A stretch of DNA of 64,000 nt from Scilla litardierei (Eukaryota; Streptophyta; Magnoliopsida; Asparagales; Asparagaceae), in assembly GCA_030789695.1 (NCBI GenBank), contig CM061142.1, positions 357,157,486 to 357,221,485 of the forward strand. Direction: 5' to 3'. The notes beneath the pieces were generated by a model. That model was not told the origin of the DNA, ran no database searches, and saw only the letters and a program-made list of their open reading frames with translations. Shown here piece by piece: positions 1-9,875 of this stretch (position 1 is its first letter; each line of letters starts with the position of its first letter). The translations under genes and the position numbers were made by a program.

Positions 1-2193
1 AAAACATTGTGAACCCCTTCCAAAGATGGCGGCAAGGCCACACGGTAGGCTACCTCTCAACTCTCTCCAGAATGGCAAACGGTCCAATGTATCGCGGGCT
101 CGACTTCCCTCGCTTCCCAAAGCGAATCACACCACGATTCGGAGAAATCTTCAAGAACACATGGTCGCCTGGCTGAAACTCCAAAGGATGGCGTTTAACA
201 TCTGCCCAATACTTAAAACGGTCCTGAGCAATCCTCAACCTCTCCCGAATCTTCACCAGCTTCGGATCCTCAGCCTGGCCAGCCTTGATCCGATCCACGA
301 TCGTCGACTGAATCTGTATACTCATCAACGAAGAAGCCTCCATAGGAAGAACAATCTCAAATCCAAACTTGCAAAAATCCTGCTGCAATCTCCACTGCGA
401 GGTCAAAATCATCACCACTGGAAGCCTACTCAGCGCATCAGGAACCACATTCACCTTGCCAGGGTGATACTGCAAATCAATCTCATAATCCGTCATGAGC
501 TCCAACCATCGACACTGTCGCATGTTGAACTCCTTCTGAGTAAAAATATACTTCAAGCTTTTGTGATCGGTGAAGATCTTCACTTTCTCACTCAGCGGGA
601 AGTGCCTCCAAATCTTGAGCGCAAACACGACAGCAGCCAACTCCAAATCGTGCGTCGGGTAATTCTTCTCATGAGTCTTGAGCTGACGCGAAGCATACGC
701 CACAACATGCCCGTGCTGATGCAACACACAACCGAGACCCTTGCCAGACGCATCACAAAAGATCTCAAATCCACTGTCGCGATCAGGCACAACAAGAATA
801 GGGGCAGTCGTCAATCTCTCCCTCAGAACACCGAAGGCATTCTCACAATCACCCGACCAAACAAAAGGCACATCCTTCGACGTCAATCTGGTCATCGGCT
901 CAGCAATACGAGAAAAGTCCTTAATGAAGCGCCGATAGTAACCAGCAAGTCCAAGGAAACTCCGGATCTCAGACGCTGACTGCAGAACAGGCCACTCTCT
1001 GATGGCATTGATCTTCTCGGGATCCACTGAAATACCATCTCCAGTCACCACATGCCCGAGAAAAGCAACTATGTCCAGCCAAAACTCGCACTTCGAAAAC
1101 TTAGCATACAACCGATGCTTCCTCAAAATCTCCAATACCGTCCTCAAGTGCGAGGTATGCTCTTCCTCCGACTTAGAATAGATCGGAATATCGTCAATAA
1201 AGATAACGACAAACTTATCTAAAAAGTCATAGAAAATCAGGTTCATCAAATTCATGAAAACTGCGGGTGCATTGGTTACACCGAAGGGCATAACCACAAA
1301 CTCGTAGTGTCCATACTTTGTCCCGAACGCTGTCTTCGAAACATCATCCTTCTTCACCTTCAGCTGATGATAACCACTCCACAGATCCAACTTCGAAAAC
1401 ACCCTCGATCCTCCAAGTTGATCAAAAGTATCATCTATGCGAGGCAACGGGTATTTATTCTTGATGGTCACCGCATTCAGCTCCCGATAGTCTACGCACA
1501 TGCGACGCGAACCATCCTTCTTCTTCACCAGCAGCACTGGTGCTCCCTACGGAGACACACTAGGATTGACATAACCCTTCTGCAAAAGCTCATCCAGCTG
1601 CTTCCGTAATTCCTCCAACTCAGTGGGTGCCATATGATATGGTGCCTTCGAAATCGGCTGCGCTCCCGGAATAAGATCAATCGAAAATTCGAGAGCTCGA
1701 TCAGGTGGCAAACTAGACATCTCCTCGGGGAAGACGTCATCAAAGTCCCGCACAACCGCTGGCCTCTCCAGCTCCATCTGCATAGCCACAAACTCCACCG
1801 GCCTGGCCTGAAATCTGACGGGGCCAAGCGAACTGCTACCTCGGCTGAACTCAAATACTGGGTGTCTGGGAATCTCAAACACCACCTTCTTCCTCCGACA
1901 GTCGATCGTAGCATAGAAGCTCGCAAGCCAATCCATCCCAAGGACCGCATCGTAGTTGATGATGTCGTGGACAATGAAATCAGCGTAAAGCTCATGTCCA
2001 CAAACCACCAACGGGCAAGAATTGCAAACAAGATGCACCGAGACCACGCCATTCCCTGTAACGATATTCCAACTCTTGGAAAGAGGGGACGTCGACAAGG
2101 AATGCTTCTCCACGAAGCGTCATGCCAAAATGCACATCGATGCACCTGAGTCAAAGAGGACTCGTGCAGGAAATGTGCACACCAAAATCACGC
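1..2193 (-). pseudogene. pol: Element C pol remnant: protease, reverse transcriptase, RNase H; integrase core deleted
   Basis: Retrotransposon polyprotein; the protease would cut it and RT/RNase H would make cDNA in the virus-like particle. The protease active site is D-S-G-A-S near 2150. RT shows [17 protein letters not shown] and the F-I-D-D-I catalytic box near 1195. RNase H shows [13 protein letters not shown] and [11 protein letters not shown]. The sequence runs in the same order as element A, but after VKIRE (near 265) it jumps directly to [10 protein letters not shown]. The zinc finger and DDE core of integrase, about 950 bp in A, are therefore gone while the reading frame is kept. A TAG replaces a TGG Trp codon at 1547-1549, a TGA lies near 2126, and a frameshift near base 50 shifts the C-terminal linker. 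The gene is dead. Confidence 0.9.
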
Positions 2194-2308
2194 CTAACAA
2201 GCAATTTAACAATAAAATCCTATTCTATCAACCAATCATATTCAAACAACCAAACATAATCTAACAATTAAAACTGTCTAGGAAGGTAACAGCTAGATTG
2301 AGGATTAC
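2194..2308 (-). other. Putative spliceosomal intron between gag and protease of element C
   Basis: On the minus strand a GTAAT donor at 2308 and a TTGTTAG acceptor at 2194 enclose 115 bp of T-rich sequence. Removing it joins the codons for E-V-I-A-G to V-I-L-V without a break. Element A has the same boundaries, with 116 bp and clearly more divergence inside than in the flanking codons, which is what an intron looks like. Splicing is inferred, not shown. Confidence 0.6.
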
Positions 2309-3437
2309 CTGCGATAACCTCATCCACAGCCTCACTCTCCACATCGGTCATCAGAAAAGCCTGCCTCCTCGGCGAAAAAGCCTGCTGAAAAGCCTGCCTC
2401 TGTGGAACAAGAGCTTCTCCATGTCCAGCATGAACAGACGCTCTCTGCTACAACGGCTGTGCTGCAACAGGTGCCTTCCAAGGCTGCTTCGATCTCGGAC
2501 AATCCTTCATGGTATGGGTAGGATCTCCACAGACAACACACTGGCCCAGGAATCTCCTACACTGATCCTTGATATGCCCGATCTTGCCGCAGAAATGGCA
2601 AGTCTTCTGAATAGGCCCTCCTGGCCTCTTGAACTGAACTGGCTGGTTGGGCCTGAACCCCGGCTTGACCACAGCCCTGGCCTGCTCCACAGGCCTCTTC
2701 CCAGCTCCAGCAACATGTCCTATCCTCTGGCTCAGGTTCAGCTCATGTCTCCTCGCAGAGACCAGAACCTTCTGATAAGAGTCCAGATCAGAGGAAGACA
2801 CAAAACTCTGAAGCTCCAAAGAAAGTCCCTGCAGGAACCTCTGAGCCCTCTCATCAGCATTCTGCACCATCTTCGATGTGAACCGACTCAGCCTAGTGAA
2901 CTCTTGGTGGTACTGGTCCACCGATGAGATCCCTTGCTTCAGCTCAATAAAACGCTGCAGCATCTCCTACCTGGCAGCCTTCGGAAAGAACTCCTCATCG
3001 AACCTGGACTTAAAGGTAGCCCAAGCTATCGGCTCCACCAACATTATCTCTTCCGCATCCCACCAGTTCCGATCATTATCCTTGAGTTGCCTCTTCGCCA
3101 AATCAACCCATCCAGCCGGGCCGATCTTCGCCATCTTCAAGTTATCCTCAATGTTCCGAATCCACTCATCGGCAGGTAGAGGACCCTCAGTACCATCAAA
3201 ATAAGCGGGACCCAGCTCCCGAAATTGCTTCGCTCCCGGCTTGGAGCGAGGGGCATCCGGGATTGCCCGAGCAGCTCGAGCACCTGGAGCATTCTGGACT
3301 TGCAGGAGCATGCCCTGCTGCACCTGCATCATCTGAAGCATCATCCGCATCATCTCCCCACTGGTGGGCTCCCGCTCAGGCTCCTCGTCATGAGGGGGCG
3401 CACTACCACCACCACTGGTAAATCACCTTCCTGCCAT
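2309..3437 (-). pseudogene. gag: Element C gag (nucleocapsid precursor), broken
   Basis: Structural protein of the retrotransposon particle. The presumed start is the ATG at 3437, equivalent to the start in element A (M-A-G-R versus M-V-G-R-R). The Retrotrans_gag core is visible (ELGPAYFDG, WWDAEE, TFKSRFDEEFFPKAA, QYHQEFTRLSRF). Two CCHC-like zinc knuckles follow: CHFCGKIGHIKDQC and CVVCGDPTHTMKDC. Three stops break it: TGA at codon 5 (from CGA), TAG at 2964-2966 (after FPKAAR) and TAG at 2448-2450 (after AAQPL). The last lies one codon from the stop that ends gag in element A. Beyond it the same frame continues to VDEVIAG and the intron donor. Confidence 0.88.
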
Positions 3438-3559
3438 CTAATGACACAGAAAACGAAGCAGATTAGACTCATAGCTTATGACTCGGATGTCGAACTTAGT
3501 TTATTAGACATTCTAATATTATTATCATTATTCCGATATTCACAGTTACAGAAGAGAGG

Positions 3560-3584
3560 ACCTGCATGGGCCACCAACAAAACC
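3560..3584 (-). other. Post-LTR leader motif of element C, candidate primer-binding region
   Basis: Directly inside the 5' LTR, the minus strand reads GGTTTTGTTGGTGGCCCATG and continues with CAGGTC. The same stretch follows the LTR of element A, and a shortened version follows element B. No tRNA-iMet site (TGGTATCAGAGC) is present, so the primer tRNA is unassigned. Confidence 0.5.
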
Positions 3585-4185
3585 TGTCACGCCCCGCTTC
3601 CCTAAAACGGAGGCGAGACGTGAGAAGGTCTGTACAGACGTGGAGCTGTGAAGCCACACGCCTGATAAGCGTCAATAAATTAAATGCAGGTCTCTGTAAC
3701 CACAAACAGAACAAAGATAATAACACAAGAGAGACAGAAATAAAATCTCAAATCTCAGAATTGTCCAACATTAAATTAAGTTCAACATCCAGAAAAGCCA
3801 CCAGGCTAAAGGAAAGAGTCTAAAGGCCCAGAACAAGGCCAACAAGGACAAACATAAACAGAGTATTGGTGCTACGCACCGATAACAAAACAGTCTAACA
3901 AAAGGATAAGCTCAGCGAAGGCACTAAGACTGGTCTCTGGTGTCCACAAACTCCTCGATGAACGCGGGTTCTGACTCAGCGTCAACAAACACCACGTCCT
4001 CAGCAGCACCCTCGGGCTCAGGATCTTACATGTGTCACCCGAAAGAGTAAAGGGGCACATGTCAGCAAGTCTAACGAGACTTGAGCAAGGAAACAAAAGT
4101 GAAGGCAAACTAGCAACCCAGCAGTTCTAGTATGATGCGTAACATGGAAAGTATAGTATGGAAGTGACAAGTAAAGGGAAGTACA

Positions 4186-4240
4186 AGTAGCAAGTAGCAA
4201 GTAGCAAGTAGCAAGTAGCAAGTAGCAAGTAGCAAGTAGG
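4186..4240. repeat. 7-bp microsatellite (aagtagc)n in the LTR of element C
   Basis: About seven near-perfect head-to-tail copies of aagtagc, followed downstream by looser aagtaa/aagtca variants to about 4340. Element A has only short tactt runs at the equivalent place, so this is a local expansion. Confidence 0.9.
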
Positions 4241-5312
4241 GCATGGATAACATGTTTTACAAGTAAAAACACGGACAAGTACAAGTCAAGTAGTTCACGT
4301 CAAGTGAACACGTCAAGTAAACACGTCAAGTAAACAAGTTGTGCACATAGATTTCATCTACTGGCTAGAGTGGCTGATCGGGCCAACTCGTAAGCTCAGG
4401 TGACCGCTTATCCCTACCCCTCCACGTGTATCGAGCCAGGACATTACCCCGAACACGGAATGCTCGCTTCTGGATCACGAGCCAGGAATTGTATTTAACA
4501 CGTATGGCGTAGGGTTATGCCTGCAACGCAGGTGCCTAGCCGGAAACAAGTAGATCGGGCATTGTCTATCAACCAACACACGTGGCCCGCTTCTGGAACA
4601 CGAGCCAGGAAACACAAGTATTGTAGCGTGTGCTACGAATGCGACATTCAACATGGATAGCATGGATGACAATTAATTTGCGTACCGTTAATTAAAATTA
4701 AACGTGACATGGTAGTACTTATGCAACATGATAAATGACGGATCTAACTTCGTTGTCAAGCTAGTTCCTGAAATTGCGCCTAGGCGAGTATCATTTCGTC
4801 GCCTAGTCTCTTTTACACCTACAATAAGCAAATGGCCTAAGACATGGCCCAAAACCCTAAGTGGCAAGTTTCACTTACCTAGCACCGAGGATGACGATCA
4901 CGAAGGTTCTTCTCACAAACGCTAATCTACGGGGAAAGTCGATGTTATGGTGAAACAATCATCAAAACAACATCCATTTATATTAGGGTTCCAAAATATC
5001 AAATGTGGGTGATGAAAATATTAAAGGTTCAAACACTACCGTAGGAAGCGTAAGATCGATACCGAGCAAGCAAGGCAACGGAAGAAACGATCCGGGGAAC
5101 TAGGGTTCAGATTTGGAAATGGGGAGAAAATCTGGAGAAATGAGATTTTGGGGGGTTTTGGGGGTTTTCCGACGGCCTAGAGGTGATGGCCGGCCTAAAT
5201 GGAGAGGGAGAGGGGCTCTTGATGAAGGAGGAGGGCTAGGGGAAGTTGGATGATGATTTGGGGAAGAAGGAGGCTCAGGAGAAATGAAAGAAGAAAGAAA
5301 AACATTTGGGGG

Positions 5313-5322
5313 GTTTAAATAG
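5313..5322 (-). promoter_or_regulatory. TATA box of the element C LTR
   Basis: The minus strand reads CTATTTAAAC followed by a C-run, a usual plant TATA context. It lies about 45 bp downstream (minus sense) of the last ctagtcggt motif and marks the U3/R transition. Confidence 0.55.
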
Positions 5323-5360
5323 GAAACGTCGGTGGTTGGGCAAACCCTAGGTTTACGACA

Positions 5361-5702
5361 GCGATTAGTCGGTCAAAGAAGAGTTGTTGACCGACTAGTT
5401 CAACAACTAGTCGGTCGGTCGACCAACTTTGACCGATTAAAATCAAGCATCGAAAAAGAGAATAAATCTGGGTAGTGAGTTAGTCGGTCTGTGAAGGCCC
5501 GTCGACTGACTAGTTTGCAACCTAGTCGGTCGATGAGTGTTCAAAAACCGACTAACGATAAACAGTAACTCATGTAAAATTTATTAAAGGAACTAGTCGG
5601 TCTGAGAGCACGTTCTGACCGACTAGTTTCACATCTAGTCGGTCGGTGGTTGTTCTTAGACCGACTAAGAGTAAACAGTAACTCCTGTACAATTAAATTA
5701 AT
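5361..5702 (-). repeat. Palindrome/hairpin array (ccgactagtcgg type) in U3 of element C
   Basis: Repeated short motifs ctagtcggtc and gaccgactag occur in inverted pairs separated by 4-9 bases and by 60-90-base spacers. The clearest pair is at 5389-5416: gaccgactagtt, a caac loop, aactagtcggtc, a perfect 12-bp stem. Others are near 5465-5535, 5590-5645 and, after the insertion of A, at 16127-16182. The array ends just upstream of the TATA box at 5313-5322. Confidence 0.85.
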
Positions 5703-5707
5703 GAACT
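5703..5707. repeat. Target-site duplication of element A, left copy (gaact)
   Basis: gaact immediately precedes the TGTAACG start of A and is repeated at 16127-16131 immediately after its end. This fixes both ends of the insertion. Confidence 0.95.
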
Positions 5708-6292
5708 TGTAACGGTACGTTTTCGTTGTACTTCGTTCGTGCACGTGCTTTTGGCCGTGCACGTGTTTATTTTAGACTTTATTTAATTGTGAACACTTTT
5801 GTGTGATATGCCGTTGTGAACGTCTCTGAGAGTATTAAATAGTGGCACTAATTTGGAACGACGTTTCTCGAGTCGTTTTCGCACAATTTAAACTTACTCG
5901 ATGAGACGTGACGATTCTTACTCTTGACGGGAGACGTTTCTATTTTTAGTTTCGCCGTCCGACGTCGAAACTGAGATCCGTCTTCTTAGTTAGCTCACAT
6001 TCGTTGCCACGATCACCACGATATTTATTTTATAATTTTTGGATTTTATTTGACCACTTTTATAATTTTTACAAGTTTTATATTATTTTTAATAATTAAT
6101 TTATAAATTATTTTCGGCCAAATAAAATTTATTTAAGTTTTAAACGTTTTAAAGAATTTTTGAGCCAATTTCCAGCTCATTTGGACCAAGTCAAATCCTA
6201 GGGTGAGTTGGAGAAATTGAATTTCAAATTTTAAATTATTTTAAACTTCTAATCCTATTAGATTTAGCCCTAGACCAAGTCAACCCATCTAC

Positions 6293-6302
6293 ACTATATA
6301 AG
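6293..6302 (+). promoter_or_regulatory. TATA box of the element A 5' LTR
   Basis: actatataag, 585 bp into the LTR and followed by a CA-rich start region. The identical box is at 13898-13907 in the 3' LTR. Confidence 0.7.
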
Positions 6303-6368
6303 CAACCCCTAGAAAGACCTATTTTCGCAAGAAATTAGCCCTAGCCTCTTCCAAACTTGAAATTGGAT

Positions 6369-6389
6369 GTTGCGACGATTCGTCGCAAC
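6369..6389 (+). other. Inverted repeat in the transcribed part of the element A LTR (first)
   Basis: gttgcgacga and tcgtcgcaac form a 10-bp stem with a single central base, about 70 bp downstream of the TATA box. It is fully conserved at 13974-13994 in the 3' LTR. Confidence 0.75.
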
Positions 6390-6630
6390 GTTGCGACGTT
6401 CAGCAGCCGCACGACCGAAGGAAACGGCCCCGTTCCCCCGCTCCAACCGAAGCCCCCGCCCGCATCCTAGCCGCTCCGCACCGCTGCAGCGACCGCCGCT
6501 CCGTTCCCTTGGTCTGACCGAGGGATTGGCCCGCATCCGCCTCGCATCCAAGCGCTCCGCATCGACCCGCCTCGTCACCCCGCTCCGCTCCGTGCCCGAC
6601 CGAAGGCCACGCCCGCAGCGACCGACGATC

Positions 6631-6656
6631 GCGACGTTGCAAAGTTGCAACGTCGC
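6631..6656 (+). other. Inverted repeat in the transcribed part of the element A LTR (second)
   Basis: Perfect 12-bp arms, gcgacgttgcaa and ttgcaacgtcgc, with a 2-base centre. The 3' LTR copy (14236-14261) has one arm mismatch. It uses the same gcgacgttgc word as the first inverted repeat. Confidence 0.75.
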
Positions 6657-8520
6657 AGCCCCGCTCTCCAAGCGACAGACCGACTCCCCCCATCAATCTG
6701 ACCGAAGAATCTCCCCGCACCCGCGCTGCTGAACGCCCCCAATCGTCGCACAGCGCCGTTCCTAGTGTCTGACTGAGAGATCTCCCCGCACCGAGGCTGT
6801 ACGACCGAGAGCCACTCGTCGCAACCCCGCATCCGTCGCACCACTTGCCTCCGTGGGCCCCCAAGTTCTTCAGAGGTATTGTGGGTCCCCCAAAGGTCCC
6901 TAGGACTACTATGGGCCCCACCTTGGTGCGTTCTCTTTGACGACTTGCCGCGTACGACGTCGTCGCACGTCGTAGCCCGTAGTCACACGTGTTAGCTTTG
7001 GAATCTGGAATCGTCGCCCGGATTGATTGCTCTGAAATTTCCAGCGAGGAATCTAATTGGAATCTGGACTTAGAGCGCGATCTTTTATTCCAACCCCCGG
7101 CGTCGCTACCCGACGCCGGTGTAGCTTTCGCGTCGTGTTGAGGTAACGTTTTGCACCCATAGGACCCCCAACCAAATTGCATGCTAACCAAGACTAAAAA
7201 TCAGTATTTTAAAGTATTTTAAATGTTTTAGCATTCACTAATCAAGATTAATAAAACGGATGTAGGCCGGTGGACTTGTGCACGTAGGAATCGTGACTTT
7301 GGACTCGTTGGACGGTGTTTTCTTGACGTGATAGTTACAGGCAAGTGAAACTTGCCAACTCTTGTGTAGGGCCATGTTTTTAGGCCACTTCCTTGCTTTT
7401 AGCGTAAAAGAGACTAGTCAGTGAAATGATAGCTGGCTAGACGCCTACTTGATCTAGTTTGACAACGAAACTAGATCCGTCACCTAAACGATCTAGCTTG
7501 ACAACGAAGCTAGATCGAACCCTTAAACTTGTCATTCATGCATGCTAAACTGTCACGTCTACTTTTCTTACCTGTACGCTTTACTACTTGCCATGCCATG
7601 TCATCCATGCATTGATTGTTGCATCGTAGCACACGCTACAATACTTGTCCTCGTACTACTTGTCCGGCTAGGTGCACCCCTTCGCCATACTTGTTTAAAA
7701 TACTTCCTGGCTCGTGGTCCAGAAGCGGGCCTCATGTGTTGGCTAGAAACCAATGCCCGATACACGTGGAGGGGTAGGGATAAACGGTTACTTGAGCTTA
7801 GGAGTTGGCCCGCGCAGCCACTCTAGCCAAAAGACGGAATCTCTGTGCACGAGGTGCTTACTTTTCTTGTCTTGTACTTGTCTTGTGAATGTCATGCCAT
7901 GCTCGTACTTTACTTTACTTTACTTTACCTGTTGCACTTATTACTTTAAACTGCCATGTCATTGCATCATGCTAGAACTGCTAGGTTGCTTTACTTTCAC
8001 CTACTTCTAGTTTCCTTGCACAAGTCTTCCAGACTTGCTGACATGTGCCCCTTGCTCTTTTGGGTGTCACATGTTAGACCCTGAGCCAGAGACAGTTGCT
8101 GAGGACGAGGTGTTTGCTGACGCTGAGCCCGAGCCTACGTTTGTTGAGGAGTTCGAGGACACCGGAGACCAGTCTTAGAGACTGATTTTACTTGCTTTTG
8201 CTTTCGGTTGCTGTTAGTTGTCGGTGCTTGCACCTTTCCTTTGTTTTCGTACTTTGTACTTTGTTGGCCATGCTGGGCCTCTTTTAGACTCTTTTATTTT
8301 AGCCTGGTGGCTTTTTCTGCGATGTTGAGATTTATTATTATGGATATTCTGAGATGTTCTTTTGTCTCATTTCGTTATTATTATCTTTGTTTCGTTTCGC
8401 ATTGCAAGGACCTGCAGTTTAAAGTGATTGACGCTTATCGGACTTGCGGCTTTGTAGCTTCAAGTCTGAGCGGACCTTCTCACGCTTCGCCTCCACGTTT
8501 TTGGGAAGCGGGACGTGACA

Positions 8521-8546
8521 GGTTTTGTTGGTGGCCCATGCAGGTC
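8521..8546 (+). other. Post-LTR leader motif of element A, candidate primer-binding region
   Basis: Directly after the LTR terminal CA the sequence is ggttttgttggtggcccatg then caggtc, identical to element C. The 17-nt core ggtggcccaygyaggtc is shared with element B. No standard iMet, Asp or Arg primer site is visible. Confidence 0.5.
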
Positions 8547-8669
8547 TTCTTCTTGCGATTGCGAACTAACGGAACAACGATAATAAACGGAATATCCATT
8601 AAATAAATAGCAACATCCAAGTCATTAAGCTTTGAGTCTAATTTGTTTGTTCGTTTTCTATGTCATTAG

Positions 8670-9759
8670 ATGGTTGGACGACGACAGCCCCGATCTGGCA
8701 GTGGGCCCAATCGTGCTGAGGAGCCGGATAGAGAGCCCATTAATGCTGAGATCATGAGGATGATGCATCAGATGATGCAGGTACAGCAGAGCATGCTCCA
8801 GAACACTCAGAGTGCTCCTCACCATGAGTCAGGAGCGAAGCAGTTTCGGGAGCTGGGCCCGACGTACTTTGATGGATCTGAGGGACCCTTGGCTGCAGAG
8901 GAGTGGATCAGAAACAACGAGGATAATCTGAAGATGTCGAAGGTCAACCCGGCTGGATGGGTTGATCTGGTGAAGAGGCAGCTGAAGGATAATGCCCGAA
9001 ACTGGTGGGATGCCGAGGAGGAGTTGTTGGTGAGCCCTATACCTTGGGCTACTTTCAAGTCTAGATTCGATGAGGAGTACTTTCCGAAGGCTGCTAGGAG
9101 GGAGATGTTGCAGTGCTTCATTGAGCTGAAGCAGGGGAGTCTGACGGTGGACCAGTACCACCAGGAGTTTACTAGATTGAGTCGCTTCGCGCCAAAGATG
9201 GTAGAGGATGCTGAGGAGAAGGCTCAGAAGTTTCTGCAGGGTCTTTCTATAGACTTGCAGAGTCTGGTGTCTACGTCGGACATGGAGTCATATCAGAAGT
9301 TGCTGGTAGCTGCTCGGAGACAGGAGAAGATTGCAAAGCAGAAGAGAGGACTGATTTCTGGAGCTGAAAAGAGGCCTATGGAGCAGGTCAGAGGTGTGGT
9401 TAGGCCTGGGACTAGGCCTAATCAGACGGTGCAGTTCAAGAAGCCGGGTGTGCCTCTTGAGAAGACTTGCTACTTCTGTGGCAAGACCGGGCATATCAAA
9501 GATCAGTGTAGGAAGATGTTGGAACAGTGCCTGATTTGTGGAGACCCTACCCATGCTATGAAGGATTGCCCGAGATCTAAGCTACCTTGGAAGGATCCCG
9601 TTGCCGCACAGCCGTTGCAGTAAAGAGCACTTGTACATGCAGGTCGTGGAGCGCCTCTTCCTCCGCAGAAGAAGGCTTTTCAACAGGCTGTGCAGCCGAG
9701 GAGGCAGGCTTACCTGATGACGGCAGTGGAGAACGAGGCTACGGATGAGGTTATCGCAG
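8670..9759 (+). pseudogene. gag: Element A gag; ORF 8670-9623 then stop, frame continues to the intron donor
   Basis: A 317-codon ORF encoding the particle protein. It holds a glutamine/methionine-rich N-terminus, a Retrotrans_gag core (WWDAEEEL, TFKSRFDEEYFPKAARRE, QYHQEFTRLSRFAPKM, FLQGLSIDLQ) and two zinc knuckles near residues 268 and 292 (CYFCGKTGHIKDQC, CLICGDPTHAMKDC). The chosen ATG directly follows the leader and matches the start in C. A TAA at 9621-9623 ends gag. The frame then runs open for 45 more codons to VIAG at the GT donor of a putative intron leading into the protease. The TAA could be a mutation or a genuine gag stop; C has TAG one codon earlier. Confidence 0.9.
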
Positions 9760-9875
9760 GTAATTCTCAAACTAGTTGTTTCCTTCCTTAGATAGCTTGA
9801 TTGTTAGCTTATGTTTGAATTGATTGCACATGATTGTTTGTTAGATTAGGGCTTGATTGTTAGATTATTTGTTAG
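9760..9875 (+). other. Putative spliceosomal intron between gag and protease of element A
   Basis: GTAATT donor, T-rich body, TTGTTAG acceptor, 116 bp, with a split Gly codon (G from the first exon, GT from the second). Removal joins EVIAG to VILV in the protease frame. The same intron is present in C at 2194-2308. Unspliced sequence would not read through. Confidence 0.6.

Larger units (their letters stand above)
1..5707 (-). mobile_element. Element C: Tekay-type Ty3/gypsy chromovirus, minus strand, truncated by the window edge
   Basis: Reading the minus strand from right to left, a 5' LTR is followed by gag, an intron-like gap, protease, reverse transcriptase, RNase H and the linker before the chromodomain. 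The 3' end and 3' LTR lie beyond base 1. The LTR is interrupted at 5707 by element A and resumes at 16132, ending at 16475 (cgttaca, the reverse complement of TGTAACG). C was therefore already present when A inserted. C itself interrupts an Athila gag at 16476. All ORFs carry stops, and the integrase core is missing. Lineage is assigned by protein similarity to element A, which retains the chromodomain. Confidence 0.9.
3585..5707 (-). repeat. Element C 5' LTR, larger part
   Basis: The LTR ends on the minus strand with CGTGACA at 3585. With the other part (16132-16475) it totals about 2.47 kb. Its U5 half is clearly related to element A: both contain the block GGCCAACTC..AAGCTCA..TATCCCTACCCCTCCACGTG. 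Its U3 and TATA half is different and carries an array of ctagtcggt palindromes. No protein-coding capacity is seen. Confidence 0.88.
5708..8520 (+). repeat. Element A 5' LTR (2.81 kb)
   Basis: Starts TGTAACGGTACG, ends CGGGACGTGACA. U3 (5708-6290) is AT-rich; a TATA box is at 6293. The next 850 bp are very GC-rich and hold two strong inverted repeats. The remaining U5-like 1.3 kb contains tactt microrepeats near 7910. ORFs in the GC-rich block (up to 263 codons on the minus strand) look like compositional artefacts. Confidence 0.95.

Noticed and set aside
26..979. 317-codon plus-strand ORF
   Set aside because: Exact antisense of the RT/RNase H of element C; no codon or domain support.
2298..2927. 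209-codon plus-strand ORF
   Set aside because: Antisense shadow of gag in element C.
6400..7191. 263-codon minus-strand ORF in the A LTR, repeated in the 3' LTR
   Set aside because: Lies in GC-rich LTR sequence; the two LTR copies are not equally open and no domain is visible.
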